64,000 nt of DNA, from positions 32,544,077-32,608,076 of the forward strand of contig NC_068973.1 of NCBI RefSeq assembly GCF_016808095.1, written 5' to 3'. A program made the translations under genes and the position numbers. Shown one piece after another: positions 44,061 to 54,899 of the stretch (position 1 is its first letter; every line of letters begins with the position of its first letter). The notes beneath the pieces were generated by a model, which ran no database searches, had not been told where the DNA came from, and saw only the letters and a list, made by a program, of their open reading frames with translations. Source of the stretch: Vigna angularis (taxonomy: Eukaryota; Streptophyta; Magnoliopsida; Fabales; Fabaceae).

Positions 44061-46896
44061 AGAATTTTGTAATTTTTTCTTGAATTTAAGGTTGATGAGA
44101 TATAAAAATTATGCCTTTTTCTCCTTTATCATTATTATTTTTTTTGTCTTTTTTAATTGTTGTATTAATTAGTTTCAGGAAAAGTACCGTGTTGATAAAA
44201 ATATTAGAAAATATTGAAATTAGTTCACTCCCTCTAATTTAATAAAGCCTACCTATTTTTTTGACATCTTTGACATGTTGTATTAATAGAATTTCATCCA
44301 TCAATAATAAGAATGCAAATCTTGGCGATAAATAAAACCTACTCAGAGAAAAATGTGAACAATAAAATAATGATTTAAATGTTGGAGTATATTTGTAGAT
44401 AGGTTTTAATTGAAATCAAAATGAAAATCAATAAAACCAAAACAAAAACTCAAAGAAAAGAAGATGAAAAATACTAATGGTTTTATAGGATGTATTAGTT
44501 TTTCTAAGAACAATTTTAAATATGATAACTTTGTCTTAAATCACCTTATAAATTCTTATTTTGTATTTTACTTATCTGGATTCATGATTGAATGTCATGT
44601 AACCTTTATGTTTTTTCTTTCTTTCCTTTCTTTATCTTTCAATGGTCAAAAGATTCCCTTTTAATCAAAATTAAATTAGGTTGATCTCAATTTTGAAAAA
44701 CATATTACTGTTATATATTTACTCAAGGAAGAAGAGAGGGATTTTATATTTACTCAAGAAAGAAAAGAGAGATTTTACCAAATAATCCTTTCTGACTCTA
44801 TTTTATGTATTGGACCAACAACCACCATCTTATATCCATTTTAATTAAAATCAAACTATTAAATTACATGATCACATTATTAAATTATTAAATTAATTTA
44901 ACACATAATTTTTGTGCTATAACTGTATCATGTCTCTGTACTTATAAATAGGAGTGAACAAAATTAAACGAAAATTAACTACATTACATTGAACTAAAAA
45001 AATTGAAGTGTTTACAATAAAGATTGAATTGTATTGTTTTATAGTTCAGTTTTAGAAAATTGAACTTTTAAAGTTATAATTAAGTTAATTACTTCTTAAC
45101 TTAAAATTAATTCATTTTATAATTTTTACTTAGTTGAGAGTCTTTAAAGTTACAATTTAGTTTGATTATTATCGATTAGACTAAACTTTTGTCGTGGCCG
45201 AATTTGGTCGATATTTGGTCGGAGCTAACTCATTGAATTCGGTTGATTTTTGGCATTGACCAACTTAGTCAAATTTTAGTTAGGACTGACTTGACTGAGT
45301 TTCGATCGTGTCCAACTCGCCCAAATTCAACCAAATTTTTGTTAGGGATGACTCAACCGAGTTTGATCAATTTTCGAGCTCAATCTATTTTAACATTTTG
45401 CTCAATGTGATCCATTTTAACCTTTGGTTCAACCTGATTCATCTCAGCCTTTTAATCTTTTTGTTTGTGGGATAACTTATGTTCTTAAGTGAAGACAAAT
45501 CCTTTTTATCTACTTAGTTACTTTTCCTTTTTTTTTCAAGGTTTTTAAATAACAGTTCACTTAAGTTTGTTAGAACAAAAAGTAGTTTAGTTCACTTTAG
45601 ATAAACTATTTTTGATCTAGGGCAATTTTTAGCAACAACTCAGTGTAATTCAATTAATTTTGTCCACCCTATAAATTTGTGTATTTAATTATTTATAATA
45701 ATTGTTTTTTAATTTTTCATTAAAGACTTAATTAAAATTAGTCCGTAGAACAATTATGAAAACATTTCAAATAACTAAATTTTAACTTATATAAATTGAA
45801 TAGGATAAAGATTCATGAGATCGAATCTCATTAACTCATCTAATACATTTTTTTAATAAATGCATTTCTAATATGATTTTGACATTTACAACTAGTTGTT
45901 GTAAAGAGGAGTTTTAAACTTTAATAAAAATAATTTTTTATTAAAGTTTCATTCATTGAAATTTTTCGTTATGTTTGGGACCTCCTTGGTTCGAATCGCG
46001 AAGTCGTTGGAACTAATGAGCATTGAATGTGAGTAAATGTTCTTGTATTGCGGTTTACAATTTATTGTTCAATGATTTTTGTCATAATGTGTTGTTCCAT
46101 GTGTGTTTTGGGAAAGCAGAATATTGAAGTTGGTGTTTAAGAAAGGAAAAAACCCGACTAATAAAAACTGAGTTACGTGAAAGATGTCTTATTTGTAGGG
46201 AAGTTGAACATAACAGAAGTTGTTACCCTAAAGCGATCCAATAAAGTTCTCAATTTGAAGATGTTGTGTATTTTTGAGAACCATGCTAACCTACTAAATC
46301 GTCCAAACCAATTCTATCACCAACAACATCAACACATGTTATCCATACATAATTTAGTGAAGTATCACATAAGGGTCAAACTCAATGCTAGGATAACACA
46401 AATTTTTAAACCATGACATGTTTTCAAATTGTACGTTTATTTATACTTTTGTAAAAGTTGTGTGAACCTTATACTAACTTTTTGGATGTACTTTTGTAAT
46501 ACTTTTTTGATGTATAAAACTTCTTCTATTTGAGTGGAATGAAGACATAAGATAATATTTGTTCTTAAATGGTGGACCACACCTTTTGTCATTTACTTAT
46601 CAATATTGCTTCTTTCATTATACCATTTTCATTATTTTTGGCAACTATGCCAAAAACATCACAAACTATTTCAAAATTCTAAATTTGTTCAGTTCATTGA
46701 AAAACATTACATTAAACATTACATTAAACAACACACCAATATTACATAATGGCAATTATACATCCTAAACATTACATCTAACTACAACCAAATTAAGTTA
46801 ACTAAGTACAAACAATAACACTCTTACAACACATCATAAATTTGTCATCAACATTGAAACTATAATTATGTTAATGACACAAAACAAAAACCACAC
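44061..46896. other. AT-rich intergenic region, no supported gene
   Basis: Positions 44716-44775 hold a local duplication of TATTTACTCAAG(A/G)AAGAA(A/G)AGAG. Positions 45190-45380 hold degenerate repeats built on GTTAGGA(C/T)TGACT and ACCAAATTTT-type words. A tRNA B-box-like GGTTCGAATCG near 45989 has no A box or acceptor stem around it. No protein-coding exon was supported. Confidence 0.45.
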
Positions 46897-46901
46897 CTAT
46901 G
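46897..46901. repeat. Target site duplication CTATG, left copy
   Basis: CTATG directly precedes the left LTR and recurs at 50704-50708 directly after the right LTR. Confidence 0.9.
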
Positions 46902-47086
46902 TGTTACCAATAAGGAGTATTGGTAAATCTTGAAGAAATTTGTTTTGATGATGCTGCAAGAAGTTTTAGTTGAAGAAGATATTAGAATTAGTTAAAAGCA
47001 ATTTGTAGAAATTAAATGTAGTAGGAAATTCTTGTAAACTTTGTAAACTTGCATTTTTAACTGCAATAATCTATTATGGAATGACA

Positions 47087-47210
47087 ATAATCGATTATCA
47101 CAGAGTCATACAGGAATAATCGATTATCACATCATATAATCGATTATTACATTTTGAAAACCCTGTAACGGACTTTAATAATCGATTATCACTTTTGATA
47201 ATCGATTATC
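47087..47210 (+). promoter_or_regulatory. Cluster of five ATAATCGATTAT palindromes upstream of the LTR TATA box
   Basis: Five copies with the full palindrome or all but its edge base lie within 124 bp. A sixth degenerate copy (ATAATCTATTAT) lies just before them. The last ends 43 bp before the TATATAA box, the usual place for activator sites. The same cluster is in the 3' LTR at 50015-50138. Confidence 0.7.
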
Positions 47211-47253
47211 TGTGGCAGTTATAATTCATCTTTGCGAATTCAGAATAGTGAGC

Positions 47254-47260
47254 TATATAA
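47254..47260 (+). promoter_or_regulatory. TATA box of the gag-only element
   Basis: TATATAA in the context AGCTATATAAGG, within the LTR and downstream of the palindrome cluster. Confidence 0.6.
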
Positions 47261-47777
47261 GGTTCTTCCAAAACTCTAAGAAGAACACTGAGCTTTTTGA
47301 GAATACAGTTTGTCTGAGGAAGTTCTAAAAAGCTAGTTCAAGTGCTTTGCCTGGTCTCGTGAATAGGAGAAGCTCGCGTTTCGTGTGTCGATAGTCGGAG
47401 CGGTTCTCTTCGAGTTGGCAAGGTGGTCATCTTCCGGTTCGTTCGTCGAAGGAAGGTTTTATCTCTCTGTTTTTTTTTATTCACTCTTATTGTAATTGGT
47501 GAAACTGATTTTAGTGAAAACGTTAATCACTTTTTATAGTGATTAACAACTGGACGTAGATTCTTTTGAATCGAACCAGGATAAAAATCCAGTGTATCAA
47601 TTTTTCTACTCCCTACTCTTTTTATTGTTTTATGCACATCAACTGTTTGATAAATTTTCTCTAAGAAAATTGTTTTTCTAAAACGGACCATCGAAACTTG
47701 ATTTGTGACCGTAACACGCTTTCAAAATATTTTATTCCGCTGCGCGACTCTATAACGGTACCGATTGTTCCAACAAT

Positions 47778-47790
47778 TGGTATCAAAGCT
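47778..47790 (+). other. Primer binding site of the gag-only element
   Basis: TGGTATCAAAGC follows the 5' LTR after a two-base spacer. It resembles the initiator tRNA-Met site TGGTATCAGAGC with one mismatch. Confidence 0.75.
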
Positions 47791-47820
47791 TGCTTTGATA
47801 GTTTTTCAAATTTTTCGAAA

Positions 47821-49056
47821 ATGGGCGGTCATAACCAAGTTTATGCTGAGGGTGCTTCTATTGATAGACCTCCTTTGTTTACGGGGGAAAATTATGCGTT
47901 TTGGAAAATAAGAATGCAAATATTTTTGGAGTCTATTGACAGGGGTATTTGGGAAGTTGTTATGAATGGACCAATTGTTCCCACTATTTTTGTAAATGAT
48001 ATGCAGGTAGAAAAACCATTTTTACAGTGGACTATGGATGAAAATAGAATGACACAATATGATGTTAGGGCTAGGAACATAATTTTATCTGCACTAACCC
48101 TTGATGATTTTTTCAAAGTTTCTGTTTATGAAAGTGCTCAGGAAATGTGGGAATTTTTAAGAGTCACTCATGATAAAGTCATAGATGTTGTTAAGTTGAC
48201 GTTGTCTGATTCAAGCTCCTCAAGCTCAAACAATTCAAATGAACAAGAAAATCTATGCTTAATGGCCAGAAATGAATCATCTAAAAGCCAACTCTTGAAG
48301 AAAAAGAAGGACAATCAAGGCTCCTCATCAAGCTTTAAATGTTATGGATGTGGTGAAAGAGGCCATATAAAAGTCGTTTGTCCAATTATCAAGAAATTTC
48401 ACAAAAAGAAGAAGGTTCACATTGCTTGGGTTGATAATGACTCAAGTAGTTCAAGTGATTCTGTTGAAGAAACAAACTTATGTTTGACAGCTAATGTTGA
48501 TGACACTGCAAGCCAAGTAAGTTGTTCTAATTCTGAATCTAGTGAATTTGATGTACAAAAGGCTTTTCTTGAATTGCTTGATGAATCTGAAAAATTGAAT
48601 GCTGCTCATAAAAATTTGAAAAAGGAATTTAAAGAATTGCGAATTAAATATGAGAAGGCATTAGATGAGGAAGTAAGTTTGAGAAATAAAATTTGCAACT
48701 TGGAAATGAAAGAGTCTTCAAATGTTGAACATCCTGTTGAATGTCTTTCATGTAAGAGTCATATGCTTGATATTGATATTCTTGAAAATCTTCTTGAAGT
48801 TGCAACTGGAAATAATAATGTTGAAATGCCTATAACTGTTAAAAAGGTTTATAAAAACAAAAGTGTTTTTAAAAGTAAGAACCAAATTAAAAGAACCCGT
48901 AGGGTATGGGTTGAAAAAGGAACTATGTCTTATAGAAACCCAAATGTTGTCACATGCTTTTATTGTATGAAAAAGGGGCACACTTCTAACAAATGTAGAA
49001 TTAAACATTTTGATGTTCCAAATGGAAAATATGCTTGGATTCCTGTTATAAAGTAA
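47821..49056 (+). CDS. Gag protein of the non-autonomous element
   Basis: ATG 47821 gives 411 residues (MGGHNQVYAEGASIDRPPLF); the frame is open further upstream into the LTR, but this ATG lies just after the primer binding site and starts at the Gag domain. The N-terminal third has copia Gag features (FTGENYAFWKIRMQIFLESI, ARNIILSALTLDDFFKVSVY, ESAQEMWEFL). Two canonical CX2CX4HX4C zinc knuckles follow: CYGCGERGHIKVVC near residue 178 and CFYCMKKGHTSNKC near 383. Between them lie serine-rich acidic stretches and a probable coiled coil (LDESEKLNAAHKNLKKEFKE). The protein should package element RNA into particles. It stops at TAA 49054-49056 with no protease, integrase or reverse transcriptase after it, so other functions must come from another element. 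Confidence 0.92.
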   Translation: MGGHNQVYAEGASIDRPPLFTGENYAFWKIRMQIFLESIDRGIWEVVMNGPIVPTIFVNDMQVEKPFLQWTMDENRMTQYDVRARNIILSALTLDDFFKVSVYESAQEMWEFLRVTHDKVIDVVKLTLSDSSSSSSNNSNEQENLCLMARNESSKSQLLKKKKDNQGSSSSFKCYGCGERGHIKVVCPIIKKFHKKKKVHIAWVDNDSSSSSDSVEETNLCLTANVDDTASQVSCSNSESSEFDVQKAFLELLDESEKLNAAHKNLKKEFKELRIKYEKALDEEVSLRNKICNLEMKESSNVEHPVECLSCKSHMLDIDILENLLEVATGNNNVEMPITVKKVYKNKSVFKSKNQIKRTRRVWVEKGTMSYRNPNVVTCFYCMKKGHTSNKCRIKHFDVPNGKYAWIPVIK

Positions 49057-49260
49057 ATTGTCTCTAACTTCAAAGGACCCAAATGAGATTATGGGGACCA
49101 AAACTCTATTGTTTTGTTTTGCAGGTTAATTTTTCAAAAGGAAAAGAAGACTCTTTGGTATCCTGGTATTTTTTAAAGAGCTTTGAAATAATTTATGAAT
49201 GTTAGATGTGTCTTAAGTTGAAAATTTGGCCCAAATTTGTGTTTTTCGAAAATTAACGTA

Positions 49261-49357
49261 AATAATCGATTACCAAAGGTAATAATCGATTATCTCGTCC
49301 TCATTTGGCAATTTAGCTCGCAAATAATCGATTATTTAAAGTAATAATCGATTATCT
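49261..49357 (+). repeat. Four internal copies of the AATAATCGATTA palindrome
   Basis: Copies at 49261, 49281, 49323 and 49342 repeat the motif of the LTR cluster, between the gag stop and a long poly(A) tract. Confidence 0.75.
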
Positions 49358-49368
49358 TAAGTCACAGC

Positions 49369-49370
<2 letters not shown>

Positions 49371-49414
<44 letters not shown>
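49371..49414 (+). repeat. Poly(A) tract of 44 bases inside the element
   Basis: An uninterrupted sense-strand A run lies where pol would be expected, between gag and the 3' non-coding region. Its exact length is doubtful because long homopolymers are error-prone in sequencing. Confidence 0.85.
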
Positions 49415-49416
<2 letters not shown>

Positions 49417-49638
49417 TTTTTGAGTCTGTTTTTAAAAGTGGATTATTACATTCAAGGGAAGATATATGAGTTTGTTAGATATCTTGTTTTTATCTCTATT
49501 ATGGATTAATTAATATTGTTTGTACTTCTTAATTAGAGTTGAATTTCTGTTTTTCTTATATTCCATGAGGAATTCTGTTCTTTCATGTTATGAAATTTCA
49601 ATTTTATTTCTGTTTTGAAATGCATCAATTCTTTTGTT

Positions 49639-49828
49639 GAGGGGGAGAAAAATTTGAGGGGGAGTTTTTCCACTTTTTTACTTTTTGCTTATGATCAAAA
49701 AGGGGGAGAAAACTTCTAATTTTAGTAGTGCAATTATTACTAACATGTTTGTAAGTATGGAATCTGTGCAGGAAATTAGAAATGCTTTTAACAAATTGAA
49801 TTTGTGATCATCATCAAAAAGGGGGAGA
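49639..49828 (+). other. Four polypurine tracts (multi-PPT region)
   Basis: GAGGGGGAGAAAAA (about 49639), GAGGGGGAG (about 49656), AAAAAGGGGGAGAAAA (about 49697) and AAAAAGGGGGAGA (49816-49828) precede the 3' LTR. The last one, adjacent to the LTR, is the likely priming site for plus-strand DNA. Multiple tracts of this kind are described for Sireviruses. Confidence 0.8.
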
Positions 49829-49829
49829 T

Positions 49830-50703
49830 TGTTACCAATAAGGAGTATTGGTAAATCTTGAAGAAATTTGTTTTGATGATGCTGCAAGAAGTTTTAGTTG
49901 AAGAAGATATTAGAATTAGTTAAAAGCAATTTGTAGAAATTAAATGTAGTAGGAAATTCTTGTAAACTTTGTAAACTTGCATTTTTAACTGCAATAATCT
50001 ATTATGGAATGACAATAATCGATTATCACAGAGTCATACAGGAATAATCGATTATCACATCATATAATCGATTATTACATTTTGAAAACCCTGTAACGGA
50101 CTTTAATAATCGATTATCACTTTTGATAATCGATTATCTGTGGCAGTTATAATTCATCTTTGCGAATTCAGAATAGTGAGCTATATAAGGTTCTTCCAAA
50201 ACTCTAAGAAGAACACTGAGCTTTTTGAGAATACAGTTTGTCTGAGGAAGTTCTAAAAAGCTAGTTCAAGTGCTTTGCCTGGTCTCGTGAATAGGAGAAG
50301 CTCGCGTTTCGTGTGTCGATAGTCGGAGCGGTTCTCTTCGAGTTGGCAAGGTGGTCATCTTCCGGTTCGTTCGTCGAAGGAAGGTTTTATCTCTCTGTTT
50401 TTTTTTATTCACTCTTATTGTAATTGGTGAAACTGATTTTAGTGAAAACGTTAATCACTTTTTATAGTGATTAACAACTGGACGTAGATTCTTTTGAATC
50501 GAACCAGGATAAAAATCCAGTGTATCAATTTTTCTACTCCCTACTCTTTTTATTGTTTTATGCACATCAACTGTTTGATAAATTTTCTCTAAGAAAATTG
50601 TTTTTCTAAAACGGACCATCGAAACTTGATTTGTGACCGTAACACGCTTTCAAAATATTTTATTCCGCTGCGCGACTCTATAACGGTACCGATTGTTCCA
50701 ACA
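49830..50703 (+). repeat. 3' LTR of the gag-only element
   Basis: 874 bp. I found no difference from 46902-47775 when reading the two side by side. Confidence 0.95.
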
Positions 50704-50708
50704 CTATG
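50704..50708. repeat. Target site duplication CTATG, right copy
   Basis: Direct repeat of 46897-46901. Confidence 0.9.
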
Positions 50709-52855
50709 AACACCTTAATCCATTTTTGAAGAATCTAAACAAATTTCTCCAAATTACTTATAATCTTCGTATCATCATCCCTTTCTTAAGTCTTCACGAA
50801 AGTGTCATCCCTTCCTTCGCACTTCGCAGTGCTATCCCTTTCCTCGATTCTATCTTCAGTGCACCATCTAAAATAATTACAACCAACATGTTCACTTCCA
50901 CCTTGTAAAAAATAACAACAACGATAATGATTCAGTAGTCCAACCATGACTTCTTTAAAAACAATAACACAAATACCATAACTTTCATGTATTTTACCTT
51001 GTATTTAGGACATCTCCAAAATTGTTTCCTTCTATTCTTAGTAGTTTTTTGTAATCTCAAAATTGATTTTTCTCCACAATAGTACATGGATAATACACCC
51101 AAACACCTCGATCCTCCACCACCACGACAATAGAGACTAAGGTTTTGCATCTGTCACCCATTACATCTGTCACCCATTACATGTGGAAGATGAAAATGAA
51201 TGACCCACCGACATACTTCAACTACTCCAACTAGAACGTTGAACAATAATCAAGATGAAGAATGTCGAACAAAAACACCAACCAAGATGAGGAAGAACAA
51301 GAACTAAGATCAACAATATCGTAGAAGACGAAGAACCAACATCAATAGTGTCAAAGAAGAAAAATCAAGATTAACAAAACCTCCATGTCTTCAACAAAAA
51401 GAGAAGATTCAATTCATACATCAAAGAATACATCTGTTTAACTCATTTTAGCCCATTTAACAACAAAGACTAAATTGGATAATTTTTTCAAATTAAGAAT
51501 CCAATAAAGAGAAAAAATAATAATAAAGAAGATGATTTATAATTTTGAACAAAAGATGGAGAATTTTGTGAATATTAAACCAAAAAAACCAAACTCTAAC
51601 TAATTCACTTTCGTTTATCTAGATCAATCGTCATATAACACTATTAGTTATTTCTTCTCCATGGATTTAAAATCTTATGTCCACAAAACTTTTCAATTTT
51701 ATATTAAATTACAATTAGTTGCTTCTTTTTTAGAGATTTATACGTACGATGCTAACATTTTGATAATAAAACATATGATCAGACAAATCACATATAATGT
51801 CACAGTAAAACTTATGTGAGAGTTTAACCTGTGACTGAAGATTTTGAGACTTTCACAAGAGATAAATGTAATCTAACTCGTTTCCTCCATTTATTATGAG
51901 TAGTACAAAAGGTATTATTTATTACTTCCTTCCAATTGGTGATAACATGTCTCCTCCTTCTAATATGAAGTTATGGTAAATAATAATCATATTAGGTATA
52001 TGTTATAATTTTTATTAGGAATACGTTATAATGTTTATCCTAATATTGAATATAACTAACGCGACAAAATGTTACACCTAAATATATTCTTTCATAATAT
52101 CAAACTTTTAGATATATTTTTATTTATATTATTACATTTAGCGCGCACACACACACGTCAATACTTATTTCAAATTATATACAATTGAAGATAAATTGAA
52201 TCTTGAAAGAAGAAAATATTATTGTTTGACAATACTCTGATTGTATTGTTAAAAATTGTTATAACCATAAGTATTAAACCAACATTGTCTTTCTATATTA
52301 CTTTTATAAGAACAGGACTCCTATTAGATGTATGTAAAAAAGAAAGCAAATTAATAGACCATCATGTAAATACTTTATATTTTATGTTCTTTTAAGATAA
52401 ATTAATTTCGTGCAAATCTTGCATCTATTTTTTTTTAAATATAGTAATTTTCTCACTTAAACATCATCTAGATATATTTTTTTATCAAAACACTATTTAT
52501 CAAATGTTAAGAATAACGAAAATATGAAATTAAATAAATAAAAAGGAACAAAAAATTTTAGTCTTAAAACACATTTTATTTCCAATTTTCTCACAAAATG
52601 AAATCCAAAGGTAAAATTCTTTGACATTAATATAAAATAAAGTGTTTTACGGATTAAACACTTCCTAAGTATCGACTATGTTTAATTAATTAATTAATTA
52701 ATTAACTGCCAAGATACATCGAATCCAAAACCATGGAAGCCGCAAATTTGACTTACCAGTTGCCTAACTAGGACTCTCTATTTCCACTCCCTCCCCATAA
52801 TACCCCTACCCAATTTGGGACGAAAATACCCTTTCCCAACAACCCCTCTCTCCTT
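50709..52855. other. Intergenic region upstream of DAHP synthase
   Basis: No gene was supported. Positions 51230-51420 are A-rich with repeated AACAAGAA/GAAGAACCAA words. An (AATT)n run is at 52681-52705. An (AC)n run of six units lies near 52145-52157. The last 100 bp are C-rich and belong to the DAHP synthase promoter. Confidence 0.5.
52681..52705. repeat. (TTAA)n microsatellite
   Basis: Six tetranucleotide units, TTAATTAATTAA type, about 285 bp before the DAHP synthase start codon. Confidence 0.85.
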
Positions 52856-52862
52856 TATAAAA
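52856..52862 (+). promoter_or_regulatory. TATA box of the DAHP synthase gene
   Basis: TATAAAA in CTTTATAAAAGC, 135 bp before the chosen start codon. It implies transcription from about 52885-52895. That places the in-frame ATG at 52877 upstream of the transcript. Confidence 0.65.
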
Positions 52863-52990
52863 GCTCTGTTCCTCTTATGGTAGTATACCTGAGAAAACCA
52901 TCACCATCTCTTTTTCTCTCTAGGTCTGCGGACAAGATCCACTGCGTGTCTCTATCTGTCACCGTGAGAGATCCTACACACGCAACAACA

Positions 52991-54836
52991 ATGGCTACCG
53001 CCGCTTCCAACTCTCTCTTTCAAACCAAATCCATTCTTCCAACCCACCCTATCTTGCCTTCATCCACCACCCAATGCTACTCCGTTCGAGGGTCCAGGCC
53101 CAAACCTAGGCCCATCCAATCCGTTCAAGCAGCCGACAACTCCGTCAATGTAGTAACCGACGGCAAACAGCAGCAACCGAGGCACGAGGCCAAGTGGGCC
53201 GTGGACAGCTGGAAGTCCAAAAAGGCTCTCCAGCTCCCGGAATACCCGAACCAAGAGAACCTCCGGGCGGTGCTCAAGAGCCTGGAAGCGTTCCCTCCCA
53301 TCGTCTTCGCCGGAGAGGCTCGCAACCTTGAGGAGCGCCTCGCCGCCGCCGCCGCGGGGAACGCGTTCCTACTACAGGGCGGAGACTGCGCCGAAAGCTT
53401 CAAGGAGTTTAATGCCAACAACATCCGCGACACCTTCAGAATCCTCCTCCAGATGAGTGTGGTTATGATGTTCGGTGGCCAGATGCCCGTTATTAAGGTA
53501 CCATCACACCACCTCCACTCTCTCGTTTGTTTCTCAAGACGCTTCAAATAAAATACAAAATGATGATATATAATAATGAGGTTGTCTTGGAATGTTCGTG
53601 TAGGTGGGACGTATGGCGGGTCAGTTCGCGAAACCGAGATCGGAGCAGTTGGAGGAGAAGAACGGAGTGAAACTCCCCAGTTACAGAGGCGATAACGTGA
53701 ATGGAGATGCGTTCGAAGAGAAAGCCAGAATTCCAGATCCTGAAAGGATGATTAGAGCGTATAGTCAATCCGCTGCCACTCTGAATCTTCTCAGGGCATT
53801 CGCCACTGGAGGCTACGCCGCTATGCAAAGGGTTGGTCAATGGAATTTGGACTTCACAGAGCACAGCGAACAAGGAGACAGGTGCGTCCCACCACCAAAA
53901 ACCACTTTTTCTTTTTCTTCCATCGGTGCTGTTTACGTTTTTTTATCACTTGTCTTGTTCTTTCCATTTTTATTGTATCTACGCTACCAAATACCAAACA
54001 CACCCTACCACCTTTTCCTTTCCCTTTCTTGTTTCAAAGTACGTCTTCACTTTCCTTAAACTCAAACACAGGAGGTTTGTGTTTGTGTTTTCTGTACAGA
54101 CTACAAATTTTGCGAGCTTTTAATTTTAAAAAAAATTAATTACGAGTTTATTATTTTTTAAATGTTCATTTTTTTAATTAATTGTACTTTATTAATACCA
54201 TTTAAATATATATAAGCTATATTTTAGAATACTCTTTAAATGTAGACAATTTCATTTGGTCTAAGATACAGATGAATTAAACGTTTGACATCATTGCTTT
54301 TCCTTTTCTTTTAGTAAAAAAATCATGGTACATTATTGTCATGCCTTATAAAGTATTTAAATAATGTGATAAATTTATTAAATATTATTAAATTTTTGTG
54401 TTACTGTTACATTCAAGTTTTAAGCTGACTATATATTGGAAGGTCTTTTTCTAAAGGGTTAAAAAGAGAAAAGTTGTTAAATCACAAACGTTTAGTTCCT
54501 GCCCTTTTCTTTTATTGTTTTCTTTACTCTTTATTTATTTAACTTTAAAATTGTGTAGAGTCAAAATATTATAACTTTTAAAATGTATGTTAACTTTAAT
54601 TAATTAACAGTAACTATAATAATAAAATTAATATTAAAAATATTATTAATTTTATTATGATAAAATTATTGGTATTAATAATATTTATTTTATTTTAAAA
54701 AAATAATAGTATTAATTACCTCTTGTTATAATTATTATTTTTTCAAATAATGTATTTTTAAAAAGCCTTAATATTTTGACTTTGGAGATGAAAAAAATAA
54801 ATAAATATAAAGATAAAGGTCAAAATAGACAAAATG

Positions 54837-54899
<63 letters not shown>

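Larger units (their letters stand above)
46902..47775 (+). repeat. 5' LTR of the gag-only element
   Basis: 874 bp from TGTTACCAAT to GTTCCAACA. It carries five copies of ATAATCGATTAT at 47087-47210 and a TATATAA box at 47254-47260. Transcription probably starts near 47285. Confidence 0.95.
46902..50703 (+). mobile_element. Non-autonomous gag-only LTR retrotransposon, Sirevirus-like
   Basis: The 3802-bp element has two 874-bp LTRs (TGTTACC...TTCCAACA) that I read as identical, a CTATG target duplication, a primer binding site after the 5' LTR and a polypurine tract before the 3' LTR. The 2054-bp interior encodes only a Gag protein; integrase, reverse transcriptase and RNase H are absent. Just after gag, near 49110-49190, the bases still resemble the start of a protease region, which suggests pol was deleted. 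Several GGGGGAGA polypurine tracts before the 3' LTR are a trait described for Sireviruses. Because the LTRs match, the copy is very young, so a pol-encoding relative must have moved it. Confidence 0.92.

Noticed and set aside
45980..46010. tRNA-like B box GGTTCGAATCG
   Set aside because: No A box, acceptor stem or anticodon arm could be built around it.
47087..47210. Regularly repeated palindromes resembling a CRISPR array
   Set aside because: The repeats are 12-16 bp, unevenly spaced, inside an LTR promoter of a plant element; no cas genes and no spacer structure.
52877..52990. N-terminal extension of the DAHP synthase from ATG 52877
   Set aside because: It lies about 20 bp after the TATA box, upstream of the expected transcription start, and transit-peptide-like sequence begins at 52991.
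53060..53547. - strand frames over DAHP synthase exon 1
   Set aside because: Shadows caused by GC-rich codons of the real exon.
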